A DNA stretch of 64,000 bases. Source: an uncultured Siphonobacter sp. GTDB taxonomy: Bacteria; Bacteroidota; Bacteroidia; Cytophagales; Spirosomataceae. The stretch is from assembly GCA_913774715.1 (NCBI GenBank), contig CAJYHS010000041.1:1-64000 (forward strand), given 5' to 3'. Under the pieces are notes generated by a model that did not search any database, was not told the DNA's origin, and saw only the letters and a list, made by a program, of their open reading frames with translations. The position numbers and the translations under genes were made by a program. This document shows, in pieces, positions 1-8,998 of the stretch (position 1 is the first letter of the stretch; every line of letters starts with the position of its first letter).

Positions 1-97
1 CAAGTAATTAGGATATTTTCACAGAATACGGAATAGATGATCCGGATGATTTGGCTTTTCGCGAGGCAGATGATCCGGATTTCTTTTTGCGTTTACC

Positions 98-1225
98 TCA
101 CCAAATCAGAAAACCCGTGAGGGGTAAAGAGGCTGAAATCAAACTAAAAATCGTAAACAGGATTTGTGTGGGCCAGCCGTAAATCCGACCCGTGTGTAAA
201 TCCAGATTGGAATTTCGCCACTTCATCGCCAGCGGTTTCTTGTGGTGGTCAATGCGGTCGAAAAATTCACCCGTTTTACTGTCAAAAAAGAAGTAACTGA
301 AACCCCGCCAGCCGTCTTGATTATGGTTGAGAATGGCGTAACACTGCATGGGTTTGTCGGCTTTATCGCTGAAGTAAATACCAATAAGTTTATAACTATT
401 CGGCACGTACTGCTGAATTTGAGCGAAAGCAAGATCTTCTGCTGGAGCCAGCGGTTGATGGAGCGAAGGCGTTTTGTATTCGCGGGCAAAGTTAGGTTTC
501 TCTTTCGCCCCTAATATCCGGTAAATACCCCCTTCCCACCACTTGAAAGACCACACCAGGCCGGTAATGGCGATGAATAACAGGAGGGGTAAGGCATAAA
601 AACCCAAGGTGTTGTGCAGGTCGTAATTCGTCCGTTTCCAGTGTCCATTCCATTTGATGGTTAACCGACTCCTCAGATTTCTGATCTGTCGGGGTAACCA
701 GAGAATAAAACCCGTTAGTAGCATAAGAATAAAAATCAGCGTGGAGCCACCAACGATGAAACTGCCGATGGGTTTGGAAAGTAACAAGTGCTGATGAATT
801 TGCCGATCTACATTGAAAAACTCGTATTTCCGATTGACTACACCTAGAACTTTTCCCTGATACGGGTCCACGAATACGTCATTCCAGTAATCTACCTGAG
901 AAAAATAGGTAAGGCTTACTTTCTCCTTAGGCGTCACTTTCTGAGCGGAGAAGATATAAGGTTCAGCCGCATCCCCGGAAATTTCCACCGATGTGAGTTT
1001 CTTTCCGGGGATGGCCTGAGCCGCTAGCGTTCTTAACTGCGATAGATTCAAAGGCTTCCCCAAGGGTTTCACCCGATATAATTCCGAGTGAAAGACTCTG
1101 AAAAGCTCTTCTTCGAATACGTAAACCGTACCAGTAATGGAGACGATGAAAACCACCAGTCCCGTGAAGAGGCCGAGCCATAAGTGAACGACTCTGGTGG
1201 CTGCTTTGAATCTACCTTTTGCCAT
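98..1225 (-). CDS. PepSY-type inner-membrane protein next to a siderophore receptor
   Basis: Iron-regulated PepSY/PepSY_TM membrane protein, a family often encoded beside TonB siderophore receptors and thought to help reduce or release imported ferric chelates. I place the start at the ATG giving MAKGRFKAATRVVHLW (375 aa); the track start lies inside the receptor gene. Four hydrophobic segments are visible, near residues 15-40, 145-175, 205-230 and 350-375, with family-type histidines (VVHLWLG, IHQHLL, DLHNTLGFY, DLHTGRIYGW). The start ATG overlaps the receptor stop (TAATG), which suggests translational coupling. Oddity: the frame ends FLIW-TGA, yet the same frame continues GKRKKKSGSSASRK... 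to a TAA at 8-10, just like the basic tail expected after the last helix. This may be a nonsense change of a second Trp codon. Function is inferred from family and context. Confidence 0.85.
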   Translation of the reverse strand: MAKGRFKAATRVVHLWLGLFTGLVVFIVSITGTVYVFEEELFRVFHSELYRVKPLGKPLNLSQLRTLAAQAIPGKKLTSVEISGDAAEPYIFSAQKVTPKEKVSLTYFSQVDYWNDVFVDPYQGKVLGVVNRKYEFFNVDRQIHQHLLLSKPIGSFIVGGSTLIFILMLLTGFILWLPRQIRNLRSRLTIKWNGHWKRTNYDLHNTLGFYALPLLLFIAITGLVWSFKWWEGGIYRILGAKEKPNFAREYKTPSLHQPLAPAEDLAFAQIQQYVPNSYKLIGIYFSDKADKPMQCYAILNHNQDGWRGFSYFFFDSKTGEFFDRIDHHKKPLAMKWRNSNLDLHTGRIYGWPTQILFTIFSLISASLPLTGFLIW

Positions 1226-3708
1226 TAGAACGTATAATTTATCGTTAACAGCGAATTGGATGGAGCACCGGGGAAGAGGCGGATGTAATCGTAACCACCT
1301 ACCCAATACGTTTTATTGGTAATATTATTCAGGTTATACTGAAGCTGAACCTTACCCACATTGTAATACACCGCCGCGTTAAACAGCAGGTACGAAGGAA
1401 TCGTCTGAGCGAGGTTAATGGAAAGATTACGCTTATCCACAAAATTGGTACCCAGACCAATCCCCAGCCCTTTGAAGGTCCCATTTGCGATAGAGTAGCG
1501 GGTCCAGAAATTTGCTAGGTTGCGGGGAGCGTTGGGTTTCTGAATGTTACGCTCGGACTCAATCAGCGTTTCGGTAATTTGAGCTTTATTATACGCATAA
1601 GAGGCAATCACACTCCAGTTAGGCAGAATCCGTCCGATGATGTCAAATTCGACCCCGCGGGAAACCTCTGCACCTACCTGACGTAATAAATCAGGATTCT
1701 GAGCATCATTGGCGTTATAGAGTGTGTTCCTTTGTTTGATTTGATAGATCGCAAAAGAACCCGTCAGACGATCTTCGAGCCAGCTTGTTTTTGCTCCGAA
1801 TTCAGCCATGTTGCTTTCCATGGGATCAAAGGGACCGCCAGCATTAGGGTTGGCAATCGTAGAAGCCGTTTGTGGATTATACCCCTGTACATAGGTACCA
1901 TAGAGGTTAATATTTGAGTTAGCCGTAAATACTAAGCCAAAACGAGGTAACCACACAGACTGATTCGTTTTCTTCTCCGTAGCCATTTTATATGCGGCAA
2001 AGTCTGTATAGTTTTCATACCGAACCCCTAGCAATGCCTGGAATCGACCAATCTTAAGTTGCTCCTGAATGTATCCAGCATTGAGATAGTAATACGTAGG
2101 ATCAAATGAACGCTGGGCATAGAATAACTTGCTATCATCCTGAATGCGTTGTGAATTCAGAATAGCACTCAGATCAAAATGAGGGACATTGGGCACTGGA
2201 TTTCCACTGGCATCAAGTAAGTATCGGGATTTATTAGCCGGGTTATATGTAGCAATGAATCCGTTATTAGCCGCATTTCGGTAGCCACTGGCCTGCAATT
2301 GCGAACCACCCACGGGTAGTTTTTCACTGCCATAGTCATAGCCCACCACTAAACGATGTTCGAGGGGGCCCGTAGAACCTTCCACATTGAAGTAACCTGA
2401 GAAATTATCAATATATCGGTTTCTTTTTCGCAGGAATACCTGCATGGCCACTTTGTCGGGTAGAGCGGCTCCTGCCGCATCCACGCCGTAAGCATTGGCG
2501 GAGCGGTGTTCGTACAGATCTTCCGAATACCCGGTTCTCATATAGGCCGCATTGAAACTAAGCCAGTTGGTTAGTTTCCGATTGAGCGACAACGATACAT
2601 TGTACGTCTGCTCATTCAGGTAATCATTACCTGTACTCAAAGACAGAGAAGTAGGCGTAGAATACAAATCGTTCGTACCCATAACCGACTGCCCACGATC
2701 CAATCGACTTCTGGAATCATTATACACCAGGTCAAAATTGATACGGGTTTTGTCATTCGGCACGAAGGAAAACGATGGAGCAATAATTAGATTTTTATCA
2801 AATTGTAGATCGCGAAACGACTGCGTATTTTCATATCCCAGATTCAGACGATATAATAGTGTACTGTCCTTGTTGGCGGGGCCAGTAAAGTCGGCAAGAG
2901 CACGGAAATTATTAAAACTCCCCAGCGAAAAACTTAATGATTTACGATTTTCATCCAGTGGTTTTTTCGTTACCCGGTTTACCGTACCTCCAGGGCTGGC
3001 GTTACCGAACAGAGCTGAAGAGGGCCCTTTTAGTACTTCCACGCGTTCCAGGTAATTCGCCAGGGGTTGTTTCCAAAATCCTGTACTGGTACGTAGACCA
3101 TTGATTAATTGGGTATTAGATTGACCATTAATGCGGAATCCACGTATAGTCAGATCATCGTAAAAAGTAAATTGAGTAACACCGCTGAAGTTTTTCACTA
3201 CTTCACCAACTCGCATCAAGCCCTGGTCAGCGATAAGTTCTTTACTAGCGTAGGAAACCGACTGAGGAATATCCTTAATGTCTGTGGCTGACTTACTCCC
3301 AATAAAGGTGGTCGACGTTTTATAAGTCGTTTCTTTTCTGCCAATAATTTCTACCTGCTGTAAAGAAGTACTACTGGAACTTAAGGTAAAAGTGTATTCT
3401 AGTCCTCCTGAAGTGGATGTTTTGATCTGATGGGAACCAGGTTCGTAACCAACAATGGAAAGATTTAGTGTATAGGATTTCCCTGGTTCAAGGGCTAGTT
3501 GAAAATGACCTTTTTCATCAGTAGTTGTTCCTGATTTCGAAGGAGAAACCATCACGTGTACGCCTTCAAGGCTTTCACCAGCAGCAGTTTTGATGATGCC
3601 TTGGATAGTTCCAGGAGTTAGGTCAGCATTCTTTTTCTGCGAAAAGGCTGCATTTGACCAAAGTAATAAGCTCAAGTAAACAAATGGGAGATAGAACTTC
3701 TTATACAT
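1225..3708 (-). CDS. TonB-dependent siderophore receptor (FhuA/FecA type)
   Basis: Outer-membrane active transporter for a ferric siderophore, energised by TonB. The 827-aa product has a signal peptide cleaved near AFS-QKK, a carboxypeptidase-regulatory-like domain at about 32-112 (GTIQGIIKTAAGESLEGVHV, DEKGHFQL), a plug at about 125-245 (DIPQSVSYASKELI, LTIRGFRI, RVEVLKGPSSALFGNASPGG) and a C-terminal barrel ending in Phe (LLTINYTF). The plug wording is that of the siderophore-receptor subfamily rather than of SusC. The stop codon overlaps the start of the PepSY gene. A -7-like element and an AT-rich inverted repeat lie directly upstream, so iron-responsive repression is plausible but not shown. 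The exact ligand cannot be read from sequence. Confidence 0.93.
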   Translation of the reverse strand: MYKKFYLPFVYLSLLLWSNAAFSQKKNADLTPGTIQGIIKTAAGESLEGVHVMVSPSKSGTTTDEKGHFQLALEPGKSYTLNLSIVGYEPGSHQIKTSTSGGLEYTFTLSSSSTSLQQVEIIGRKETTYKTSTTFIGSKSATDIKDIPQSVSYASKELIADQGLMRVGEVVKNFSGVTQFTFYDDLTIRGFRINGQSNTQLINGLRTSTGFWKQPLANYLERVEVLKGPSSALFGNASPGGTVNRVTKKPLDENRKSLSFSLGSFNNFRALADFTGPANKDSTLLYRLNLGYENTQSFRDLQFDKNLIIAPSFSFVPNDKTRINFDLVYNDSRSRLDRGQSVMGTNDLYSTPTSLSLSTGNDYLNEQTYNVSLSLNRKLTNWLSFNAAYMRTGYSEDLYEHRSANAYGVDAAGAALPDKVAMQVFLRKRNRYIDNFSGYFNVEGSTGPLEHRLVVGYDYGSEKLPVGGSQLQASGYRNAANNGFIATYNPANKSRYLLDASGNPVPNVPHFDLSAILNSQRIQDDSKLFYAQRSFDPTYYYLNAGYIQEQLKIGRFQALLGVRYENYTDFAAYKMATEKKTNQSVWLPRFGLVFTANSNINLYGTYVQGYNPQTASTIANPNAGGPFDPMESNMAEFGAKTSWLEDRLTGSFAIYQIKQRNTLYNANDAQNPDLLRQVGAEVSRGVEFDIIGRILPNWSVIASYAYNKAQITETLIESERNIQKPNAPRNLANFWTRYSIANGTFKGLGIGLGTNFVDKRNLSINLAQTIPSYLLFNAAVYYNVGKVQLQYNLNNITNKTYWVGGYDYIRLFPGAPSNSLLTINYTF

Positions 3709-3712
3709 AGAA

Positions 3713-3736
3713 TTTAATTAATTTAGATTAATTAAA
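3713..3736. promoter_or_regulatory. AT-rich inverted repeat, possible operator of the receptor gene
   Basis: TTTAATTAA and TTAATTAAA are perfect 9-bp inverted arms separated by 6 bp. The site lies between the predicted -7 element and the ATG of the siderophore receptor, where a bound repressor could block initiation. A Fur-type or other metal regulator is an inference only; AT-rich palindromes also arise by chance. Confidence 0.35.
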
Positions 3737-3738
3737 AA

Positions 3739-3746
3739 CAAAGGTA
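3739..3746 (-). promoter_or_regulatory. -7 promoter element of the siderophore receptor
   Basis: On the minus strand TACCTTTG matches the Bacteroidota -7 consensus TAnnTTTG exactly. About 20 bp upstream is TTTAG, a weak match to the -33 TTTG. The predicted 5' UTR is about 25-30 nt. Confidence 0.45.
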
Positions 3747-3834
3747 TATGTGTTCATTCTTTCTAAATATAAGTTAACCTACTAACCCCAATCTTTTAAT
3801 CTCATTTTAATAATTGAGTACTGTTACTTAATGA

Positions 3835-3868
3835 AAAAGGTCGTGCATTACCTAATGCACGACCTTTT
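3835..3868 (-). terminator. Intrinsic terminator after sppA
   Basis: A 14-16 bp perfect stem (AAAAGGTCGTGCAT / ATGCACGACCTTTT) follows the sppA stop by about 20 bp on the minus strand and ends in a T run. It separates sppA from the receptor gene. Confidence 0.8.
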
Positions 3869-3886
3869 ATTAAATGAACCGTAGTA

Positions 3887-5659
3887 TTAACGAATGTTGA
3901 TTTCGTAAGGTAAACGAGCCTGTAAACCGTTCATCGTCTGTAGTTTCTTCAGTTTCTGAACGTAAGGAACCAGATCTCCGAAGGTTGAATTCATAAGGCG
4001 AGCTTCCTGCTCGGCATCTACGGTATCAAATAAGGTTTCGAAGAATTCTTTTTTAGCGGGATAACGAACCCGGTATTCACCCGTTTTCAGTTTTGCCTCG
4101 GAAGCAGCTATTGAAATAGCTTTATCCAAGCCACCCAGTTCGTCAACCAGACCGTTTTGTTTGCCTTCTAAGCCCGACCATACGCGACCGCCAGCAATGG
4201 CTCTGAGCTGTTCAACGGGCATTTTACGACCCTGAGCGGCTTTGTTAGTAAATACCTCATAGAAGCGATCCGTTGAACGCTGGAAGTGAGCTTTTTCAAA
4301 ATCATCCATCTCACGAGTCAGCGTTGGATAATCCGAATGAGCGTTGGTATTCACACGGTCAAAGGTGATCCCTAACTTATTTTTCGTGAATTCATCGATG
4401 CGGAAAAACAGAGAGAAAACGCCAATGGAACCCGTAATGGTGGTAGGCTGAGCCACAATTTTGTTACAACCCATTGCCAGATAATACCCACCCGAAGCGG
4501 CATAATTGGACATGGAGGCAATCACTGGTTTTTTCTCACGAGCCAGTTGAATTTCCCGCCACATTACTTCCGAAGCCAGGCCAGAACCACCGGGGGAGTT
4601 AATACGTAAGACAATGGCCTTTACATTCTTGTCTTTACGAGCCTTACGAATTTCAGCGGCTGTTTTTTCAGAAGCAATCTGTCCGTCGCTATTGTCACTG
4701 CCATCGACAATGCTACCTTCAGCTACGATCACGGCAATTTTGTTATCGGTATTGGGAGAATCCGTATCGGAAATCGTTTTCAGGTACTTATCCAGGCTTA
4801 CGTAATTAACTTTTTTATCATCCTCGATTTTCAGAACCTTATGGATTGCAGTATCAAACTCATCGTAATATCCGACGTTGGTAACCATCTTATTCTTCAG
4901 AGCATCGGTAGGCTCATAAGCTTTGAGCGAATCAGCGATGCTTTTCAATTCCATAACTGAAATTCCACGACTTTTAGAAACTTCATCCAATACCTGATTA
5001 TAAATGGAATTCAAGAAAGATTTGGTCTGCTCGCGGTTTTCTTCGCTCATATTTTCGCGAAGGAAAGGTTCCACGGCACTTTTATAATTACCCACACGGA
5101 AAACTACGGGCTTAATATCAAGCTTATCGAAAGTGCCTTTATAAAATTCGTATTCGGCATTTAATCCATTAAAATCAATACCACCGGATGGATTGAGGTA
5201 AATCTTATCGGCTACGGAAGAAAGGTAATACCCTTGTTCGCTGTAAGTTTCACCGTAAGAATAAACGAATTTGCCTGATTTTTTGAAGTCGATCAGAGCA
5301 TTACGAACTTCTTCGAGAACGGCCCATCCCGTGCTGGGAGAATTCGCTTTCAGATAGATACCTTTGACTTTCGCATCCGTTTTAGCGTAGGCCAGGGCTT
5401 GCTTTAACTGAACGACTCCCACCTGACTTTTGCTACTCATGAAAGGTCCACTCAAATCAGACAAAGGATTGGACACATTATCGTGTTCAGTAAAACTTTT
5501 GTTTAAATCCAGTTTTAATACGGAATTGTCATCAAGGGTTACGTTTTCACTAGCCGAGCCAACGGCTGAGGCAATGCCAAAGATTATGAAAAACGCAACG
5601 ACCGAAAAGAGTACCAGTCCTACAAGGGTAGCAAGTACATATTTCAGAAACTGTAGCAT
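3887..5659 (-). CDS. sppA: Signal peptide peptidase SppA (67K type)
   Basis: Membrane-anchored serine protease that degrades cleaved signal peptides. The 590-aa protein has an N-terminal transmembrane segment (about 8-33) and two tandem S49 domains, the long E. coli-like form. The catalytic Lys is in the first half (VGNYKSAVEPF, K193) and the nucleophile Ser in the second (NYAASGGYYLA, S389), the Lys/Ser dyad expected of the family. Other S49 wording is present: INSPGGSG and GSIGVFS. The gene is monocistronic by appearance: the ppa terminator lies upstream and its own terminator downstream. On the minus strand TACTTTTC at 5690-5683 is a near match to the -7 element. Confidence 0.95.
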   Translation of the reverse strand: MLQFLKYVLATLVGLVLFSVVAFFIIFGIASAVGSASENVTLDDNSVLKLDLNKSFTEHDNVSNPLSDLSGPFMSSKSQVGVVQLKQALAYAKTDAKVKGIYLKANSPSTGWAVLEEVRNALIDFKKSGKFVYSYGETYSEQGYYLSSVADKIYLNPSGGIDFNGLNAEYEFYKGTFDKLDIKPVVFRVGNYKSAVEPFLRENMSEENREQTKSFLNSIYNQVLDEVSKSRGISVMELKSIADSLKAYEPTDALKNKMVTNVGYYDEFDTAIHKVLKIEDDKKVNYVSLDKYLKTISDTDSPNTDNKIAVIVAEGSIVDGSDNSDGQIASEKTAAEIRKARKDKNVKAIVLRINSPGGSGLASEVMWREIQLAREKKPVIASMSNYAASGGYYLAMGCNKIVAQPTTITGSIGVFSLFFRIDEFTKNKLGITFDRVNTNAHSDYPTLTREMDDFEKAHFQRSTDRFYEVFTNKAAQGRKMPVEQLRAIAGGRVWSGLEGKQNGLVDELGGLDKAISIAASEAKLKTGEYRVRYPAKKEFFETLFDTVDAEQEARLMNSTFGDLVPYVQKLKKLQTMNGLQARLPYEINIR

Positions 5660-5725
5660 AAGGTATGATATGGTGTGTTTTGGAAAAGTAGTATAAGCTA
5701 ATGCTGTTGTATTCTATAAAAATAA

Positions 5726-5749
5726 CAAGCCCGTCTTGCAACGGGCTTG
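5726..5749 (-). terminator. Intrinsic terminator after ppa
   Basis: Stem CAAGCCCGT / ACGGGCTTG with a 6-nt loop, about 55 bp past the ppa stop on the minus strand and followed by TTATTTTT. Confidence 0.75.
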
Positions 5750-5803
5750 AAATAAGTCTGAGCGGGATTTCCCGCGGATGAAAGGACGTCAGAAAGGTTC
5801 TCC

Positions 5804-6433
5804 TTAGATAAGGGCCGTTTTAGACGTTAGAGTTTGGTAATCCTGACGGCTCTTGCGAATGACTTCATGAGCTACGTCACGACCATATACGCTATCGATT
5901 TCGATAATCGCTTTGGCTTCACCCGGAATATTTTTGTACGTCAGGAAGTAGTGAACCAGACGATTTAATACGCTTTTAGGGCAATCGTTCAGATCAGTCC
6001 AGCTACCGTAAACGGCATCGTTTTTCAGAACGGCGATGATTTTATCATCCGCTTCGCCTTTGTCGATCAGGCGAATACCACCGATGGGGATGGCCTGAAG
6101 GATAATGTTACCGTGAGGGATGGTTTTTTCTGCCCATACACAAATGTCCAGCGGATCTCCATCACCTTCAGGAATGTCACGACCTGACTGCTCCGTAGCG
6201 TACTGAGCGATGGCGTCGCCGCAGTAGGTTTGGGGCAAAAAGCCGTACAGACAAGGCATATAGTTAGAGAAAAGCTGAGGACGGTCAATTTTCAAAAAGC
6301 CCGTTTCTTTGTCAATTTCATATTTAACCGTATCCGTGGGTACAATCTCAATGAAGGCGGTAACAACTTCGGGGGCATTTTCCCCGATGGGGACCCCGTG
6401 CCAGGGGTGTGCAATTTGGGTCGAAAAACTCAT
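5804..6433 (-). CDS. ppa: Inorganic pyrophosphatase, family I
   Basis: Cytoplasmic hydrolase that splits pyrophosphate to two phosphates and drives biosynthetic reactions forward. The 209-aa protein carries the family I metal-binding signature as DGDPLDICV (D91, D93 and D96 are the expected metal-ligand aspartates), preceded by YGFLPQTYCGD, the usual family segment. Length is slightly above the roughly 175 residues of the E. coli enzyme, as is common for Bacteroidota versions. It is flanked by its own terminator downstream; the next gene upstream ends 89 bp away and could be on the same transcript. Confidence 0.95.
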   Translation of the reverse strand: MSFSTQIAHPWHGVPIGENAPEVVTAFIEIVPTDTVKYEIDKETGFLKIDRPQLFSNYMPCLYGFLPQTYCGDAIAQYATEQSGRDIPEGDGDPLDICVWAEKTIPHGNIILQAIPIGGIRLIDKGEADDKIIAVLKNDAVYGSWTDLNDCPKSVLNRLVHYFLTYKNIPGEAKAIIEIDSVYGRDVAHEVIRKSRQDYQTLTSKTALI

Positions 6434-6522
6434 AGGATAATAACCGATTTAATGCGGCTTGACAGACAATAGTCGCTAAAATTAATTAATTATATGTTAT
6501 AAATGACTCAGTATTAGAACGG

Positions 6523-7503
6523 TTACACTTTTTCTTCCATTCCTACTTTTTCCCGAAGCTTGTATTCCGTCGTTCGTTCGGCATTGGAGGCCATTAATTC
6601 ACCGAGAAAACCGGCCAGAAATAATTGCGAACCAACAATGATAGCCGTAAGGGCCAGGAAAAATTTCGGATCGTCGGTTAAGTTACGGAATTTATGACCC
6701 GCAGCAATGCTGTAAACCTTGTCAATGCCCAGCCAGGCTGTCGCAACAAAGCCAAGTAAAAACGAAATTACTCCAAAAGTACCAAATAAGTGCATCGGCC
6801 GCTTTCCAAAACGGTTGACGAACACAATGGTGAGCATATCCAGCAGTCCGTATATAAAACGCTCTAAACCGAATTTGGTTTTGCCATATTTCCGGGCCCG
6901 GTGCTGAACGACTTTTTCTCCAATTTTTGAAAAGCCGTTCCATTTGGCCAGAATGGGGATATTCCGGTGCATCTCGCCGTATAAACGTACGGATTTTGCC
7001 ACAGGAGCGTCGTAAGCTTTCAGTCCGCAATTGAAGTCATGCAACTGAACGCCCGAAACCCAGCGAGAAACGGCATTAAATAATTTCGTTGGAAGAGTTT
7101 TGGTCAGGGGATCGTACCGCTTCTGTTTCCAGCCCGAAATAAGGTCGTATTCTTCTTCAGTGATGAGACGATATAATTCAGGAATTTCGTCGGGACTGTC
7201 CTGTAAGTCAGCGTCCATCGTAATAATTACCTGGCCTGACGCTGCCTGAAAACCGGTATATAACGCGGCTGACTTACCGTAATTTCGACTGAAACGCATA
7301 CCCCGAATGTGCGGATTCTGGAGGGAAAGCTGGCGAATCACCCGCCAGGAGTGATCGTTACTACCGTCATCCACCAGAATGATTTCATACGTAAACAGAT
7401 GTTCATTCATTACCCGTTCAATCCAGGCACAAAGTTCAGGAAGTGATTCCTCTTCATTGTACAGGGGGATGACAATGGATAACTGATAAAGGTATGGTGG
7501 CAT
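6523..7503 (-). CDS. GT2 glycosyltransferase, DPM1/GtrB-like, with C-terminal membrane anchor
   Basis: Predicted to transfer a sugar from a nucleotide donor to a polyprenyl phosphate at the inner membrane, feeding envelope glycan or lipid modification. The 326-aa protein begins with a GT-A fold: SIVIPLYNEEESLPEL, the metal/nucleotide motif ILVDDGSND (about 43-50), and MDADLQDSPDEIPEL near 100. HDFNCGLKAY follows at about 170. Two hydrophobic helices lie near 235-260 and 285-308, typical of bactoprenol glucosyltransferases (GtrB) and ArnC. The exact sugar is unknown. No partner flippase or GT is adjacent. Confidence 0.88.
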   Translation of the reverse strand: MPPYLYQLSIVIPLYNEEESLPELCAWIERVMNEHLFTYEIILVDDGSNDHSWRVIRQLSLQNPHIRGMRFSRNYGKSAALYTGFQAASGQVIITMDADLQDSPDEIPELYRLITEEEYDLISGWKQKRYDPLTKTLPTKLFNAVSRWVSGVQLHDFNCGLKAYDAPVAKSVRLYGEMHRNIPILAKWNGFSKIGEKVVQHRARKYGKTKFGLERFIYGLLDMLTIVFVNRFGKRPMHLFGTFGVISFLLGFVATAWLGIDKVYSIAAGHKFRNLTDDPKFFLALTAIIVGSQLFLAGFLGELMASNAERTTEYKLREKVGMEEKV

Positions 7504-7607
7504 TCTCGTAATATCCTGTGAATGAAAGTTTTCTATATAAACTCAGCGAAAATGCAGATATAGAGTAACGTGAATAGATACAAATTTGATCTACGCTGAG
7601 GGTTTAT

Positions 7608-8330
7608 TTAGAAAATCAGGTAATAATCTTTTAGCAAATTTACGAATTCCGGCGTGTACTCGTCCGCTTCGTTGCGGATACAAAGCATTTCCGGGGTAAT
7701 TTCTTTCGGGCTTTGAGATTTGCTGAAGGTAGAAACCATCCGAAACGGAGCTTTAGCGGGTGCGTTTTTCAGGATTAGCTGTTCCTGCAAATGAAGATCG
7801 AACGAAGCTAATTCCTTACTTAATAATTCGGTTTCAAAAACGGGTAATAAGACCGTAAATCTTCCCGCTGGTAATAGATGTCTTTCAACAGCCTGAGCTA
7901 ATTCCGGAAAACTCAAACGTTCGTCGTGAGCGGCTCGATTTCTTCCTTCTTTTGGCGAACGTAAGGAATTCTGAAAAAAGGGAGGGTTGGAAATAATTAA
8001 CTCATATTTTTTGTCAGCCTCTACCTCCTGAATGGCTGCTTCAATCACGCGGATCTGAGCTGAAAATGGACTCTGAGCAATGTTCTGACGAGCCTGTTCG
8101 GCGGAATGGGCGTCAATTTCTACAGCGTCAATCTGATACTCTGATTCCTGAATTCGTTGGGCGAGCATGAGAGGTAACAAACCCGTGCCGGTACCAATAT
8201 CCAGGATTTTACGCGTATCCGTAACCTTGGTCCAGGCTCCCAGCACGCAAGCATCCGTGCATACTTTCATGGAAGTCTGCTCCTGATGAATGGTAAATTG
8301 CTTGAATTGGAAAAAAGAGTTACGCGGCAT
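7608..8330 (-). CDS. trmN6: tRNA1(Val) (adenine-N6)-methyltransferase family protein
   Basis: SAM-dependent methyltransferase of the YfiC/TrmN6 group, which in E. coli methylates A37 of tRNA1(Val). The SAM-binding loop is DIGTGTGLLPL and the catalytic motif is NPPFF, the (N/D)PPY-type sequence of N6-adenine methylases. The opening FQFKQFTIHQEQTSMKVCTDACVLGAW is typical of this subfamily. I chose the ATG for MPRNSFFQFK (240 aa); the track's longer start would overlap the RNase H gene. The gap after the RNase H stop is then 22 bp, so the two genes are probably co-transcribed. Confidence 0.87.
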   Translation of the reverse strand: MPRNSFFQFKQFTIHQEQTSMKVCTDACVLGAWTKVTDTRKILDIGTGTGLLPLMLAQRIQESEYQIDAVEIDAHSAEQARQNIAQSPFSAQIRVIEAAIQEVEADKKYELIISNPPFFQNSLRSPKEGRNRAAHDERLSFPELAQAVERHLLPAGRFTVLLPVFETELLSKELASFDLHLQEQLILKNAPAKAPFRMVSTFSKSQSPKEITPEMLCIRNEADEYTPEFVNLLKDYYLIF

Positions 8331-8352
8331 GCTGTAATGAATCAGACGGAAG

Positions 8353-8985
8353 TTACTTACGACCAAAATCAGCGGGATTTTCACCCCAATATTCGGTTTC
8401 CCATTTTAACACCCGGGTTGTGTACGTATTATTTTTTAACCAGGTTTCAGCCCGGTCAATTAACTCGAAAAGGACCTTGTTCGCTTCTGTTTCGGGAAGT
8501 TTGGTGTTCGCAAGCTTATTACGAACCCAGCTAATAGCCGTTTTGGAATCAGAGTAGAGGGGCAGCTGACTATTTACTTTTTTGAGATGAGCCAAGCCGT
8601 GAACGATGGCCAGAAACTCGCCGACGTTATTGGTGCCATCCGCAAAAGGGCCCATTCTGAAAATCAGGGTACCGGACGGATATTCAACACCCTGATATTC
8701 CATCACGCCAGTGGAGGTATTCCAGGCTGCATCAACGGCTAGGGAAGGGGTAATGGGTTTACCTACGAGAGCCGAATGCTTAGGAGTGGTTACGGCTTTC
8801 TTTGCCGTACCGATGTACTTGCCAGGCCCATCCCTAAGGGCCATGACGGCCTGTTGTTTGTCTTCAAAAGATTTATACTGAGCTCCATTGAAGCCCTCAA
8901 TCTGGGCTTTGGCGTCATCCCAGTGCTCAAAAATTCCGGTATGCCGTCCCTTCCAGACTACGTAATATTTGGTTTTCTTACTCAC
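8353..8985 (-). CDS. rnhA: RNase H with N-terminal hybrid-binding (viroplasmin) domain
   Basis: Endonuclease that cuts RNA in RNA:DNA hybrids during replication and R-loop removal. The 210-aa protein has an N-terminal caulimovirus-viroplasmin-like hybrid-binding domain (about 6-50, KYYVVWKGRHTGIFEHWDDA), a linker, then a type 1 RNase H domain (about 80-210). All four catalytic carboxylates are visible: D85 (LAVDAAWN), E123 (NNVGEFLAI), D146 (LYSDSKTAI) and D206 (NPADFGRK). In many homologues the first Asp is followed by Gly, here by Ala. A perfect -7 element sits only 6 bp before the ATG. It is followed closely by the TrmN6-type gene. Confidence 0.93.
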   Translation of the reverse strand: MSKKTKYYVVWKGRHTGIFEHWDDAKAQIEGFNGAQYKSFEDKQQAVMALRDGPGKYIGTAKKAVTTPKHSALVGKPITPSLAVDAAWNTSTGVMEYQGVEYPSGTLIFRMGPFADGTNNVGEFLAIVHGLAHLKKVNSQLPLYSDSKTAISWVRNKLANTKLPETEANKVLFELIDRAETWLKNNTYTTRVLKWETEYWGENPADFGRK

Positions 8986-8990
8986 GAGGG

Positions 8991-8998
8991 CAAAAATA
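8991..8998 (-). promoter_or_regulatory. -7 promoter element of the RNase H gene
   Basis: On the minus strand TATTTTTG matches TAnnTTTG exactly and ends 5 bp from the start codon. If it is active, transcription would start at or near the ATG, giving a leaderless or nearly leaderless mRNA. No clear TTTG is seen at -33. Confidence 0.4.
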
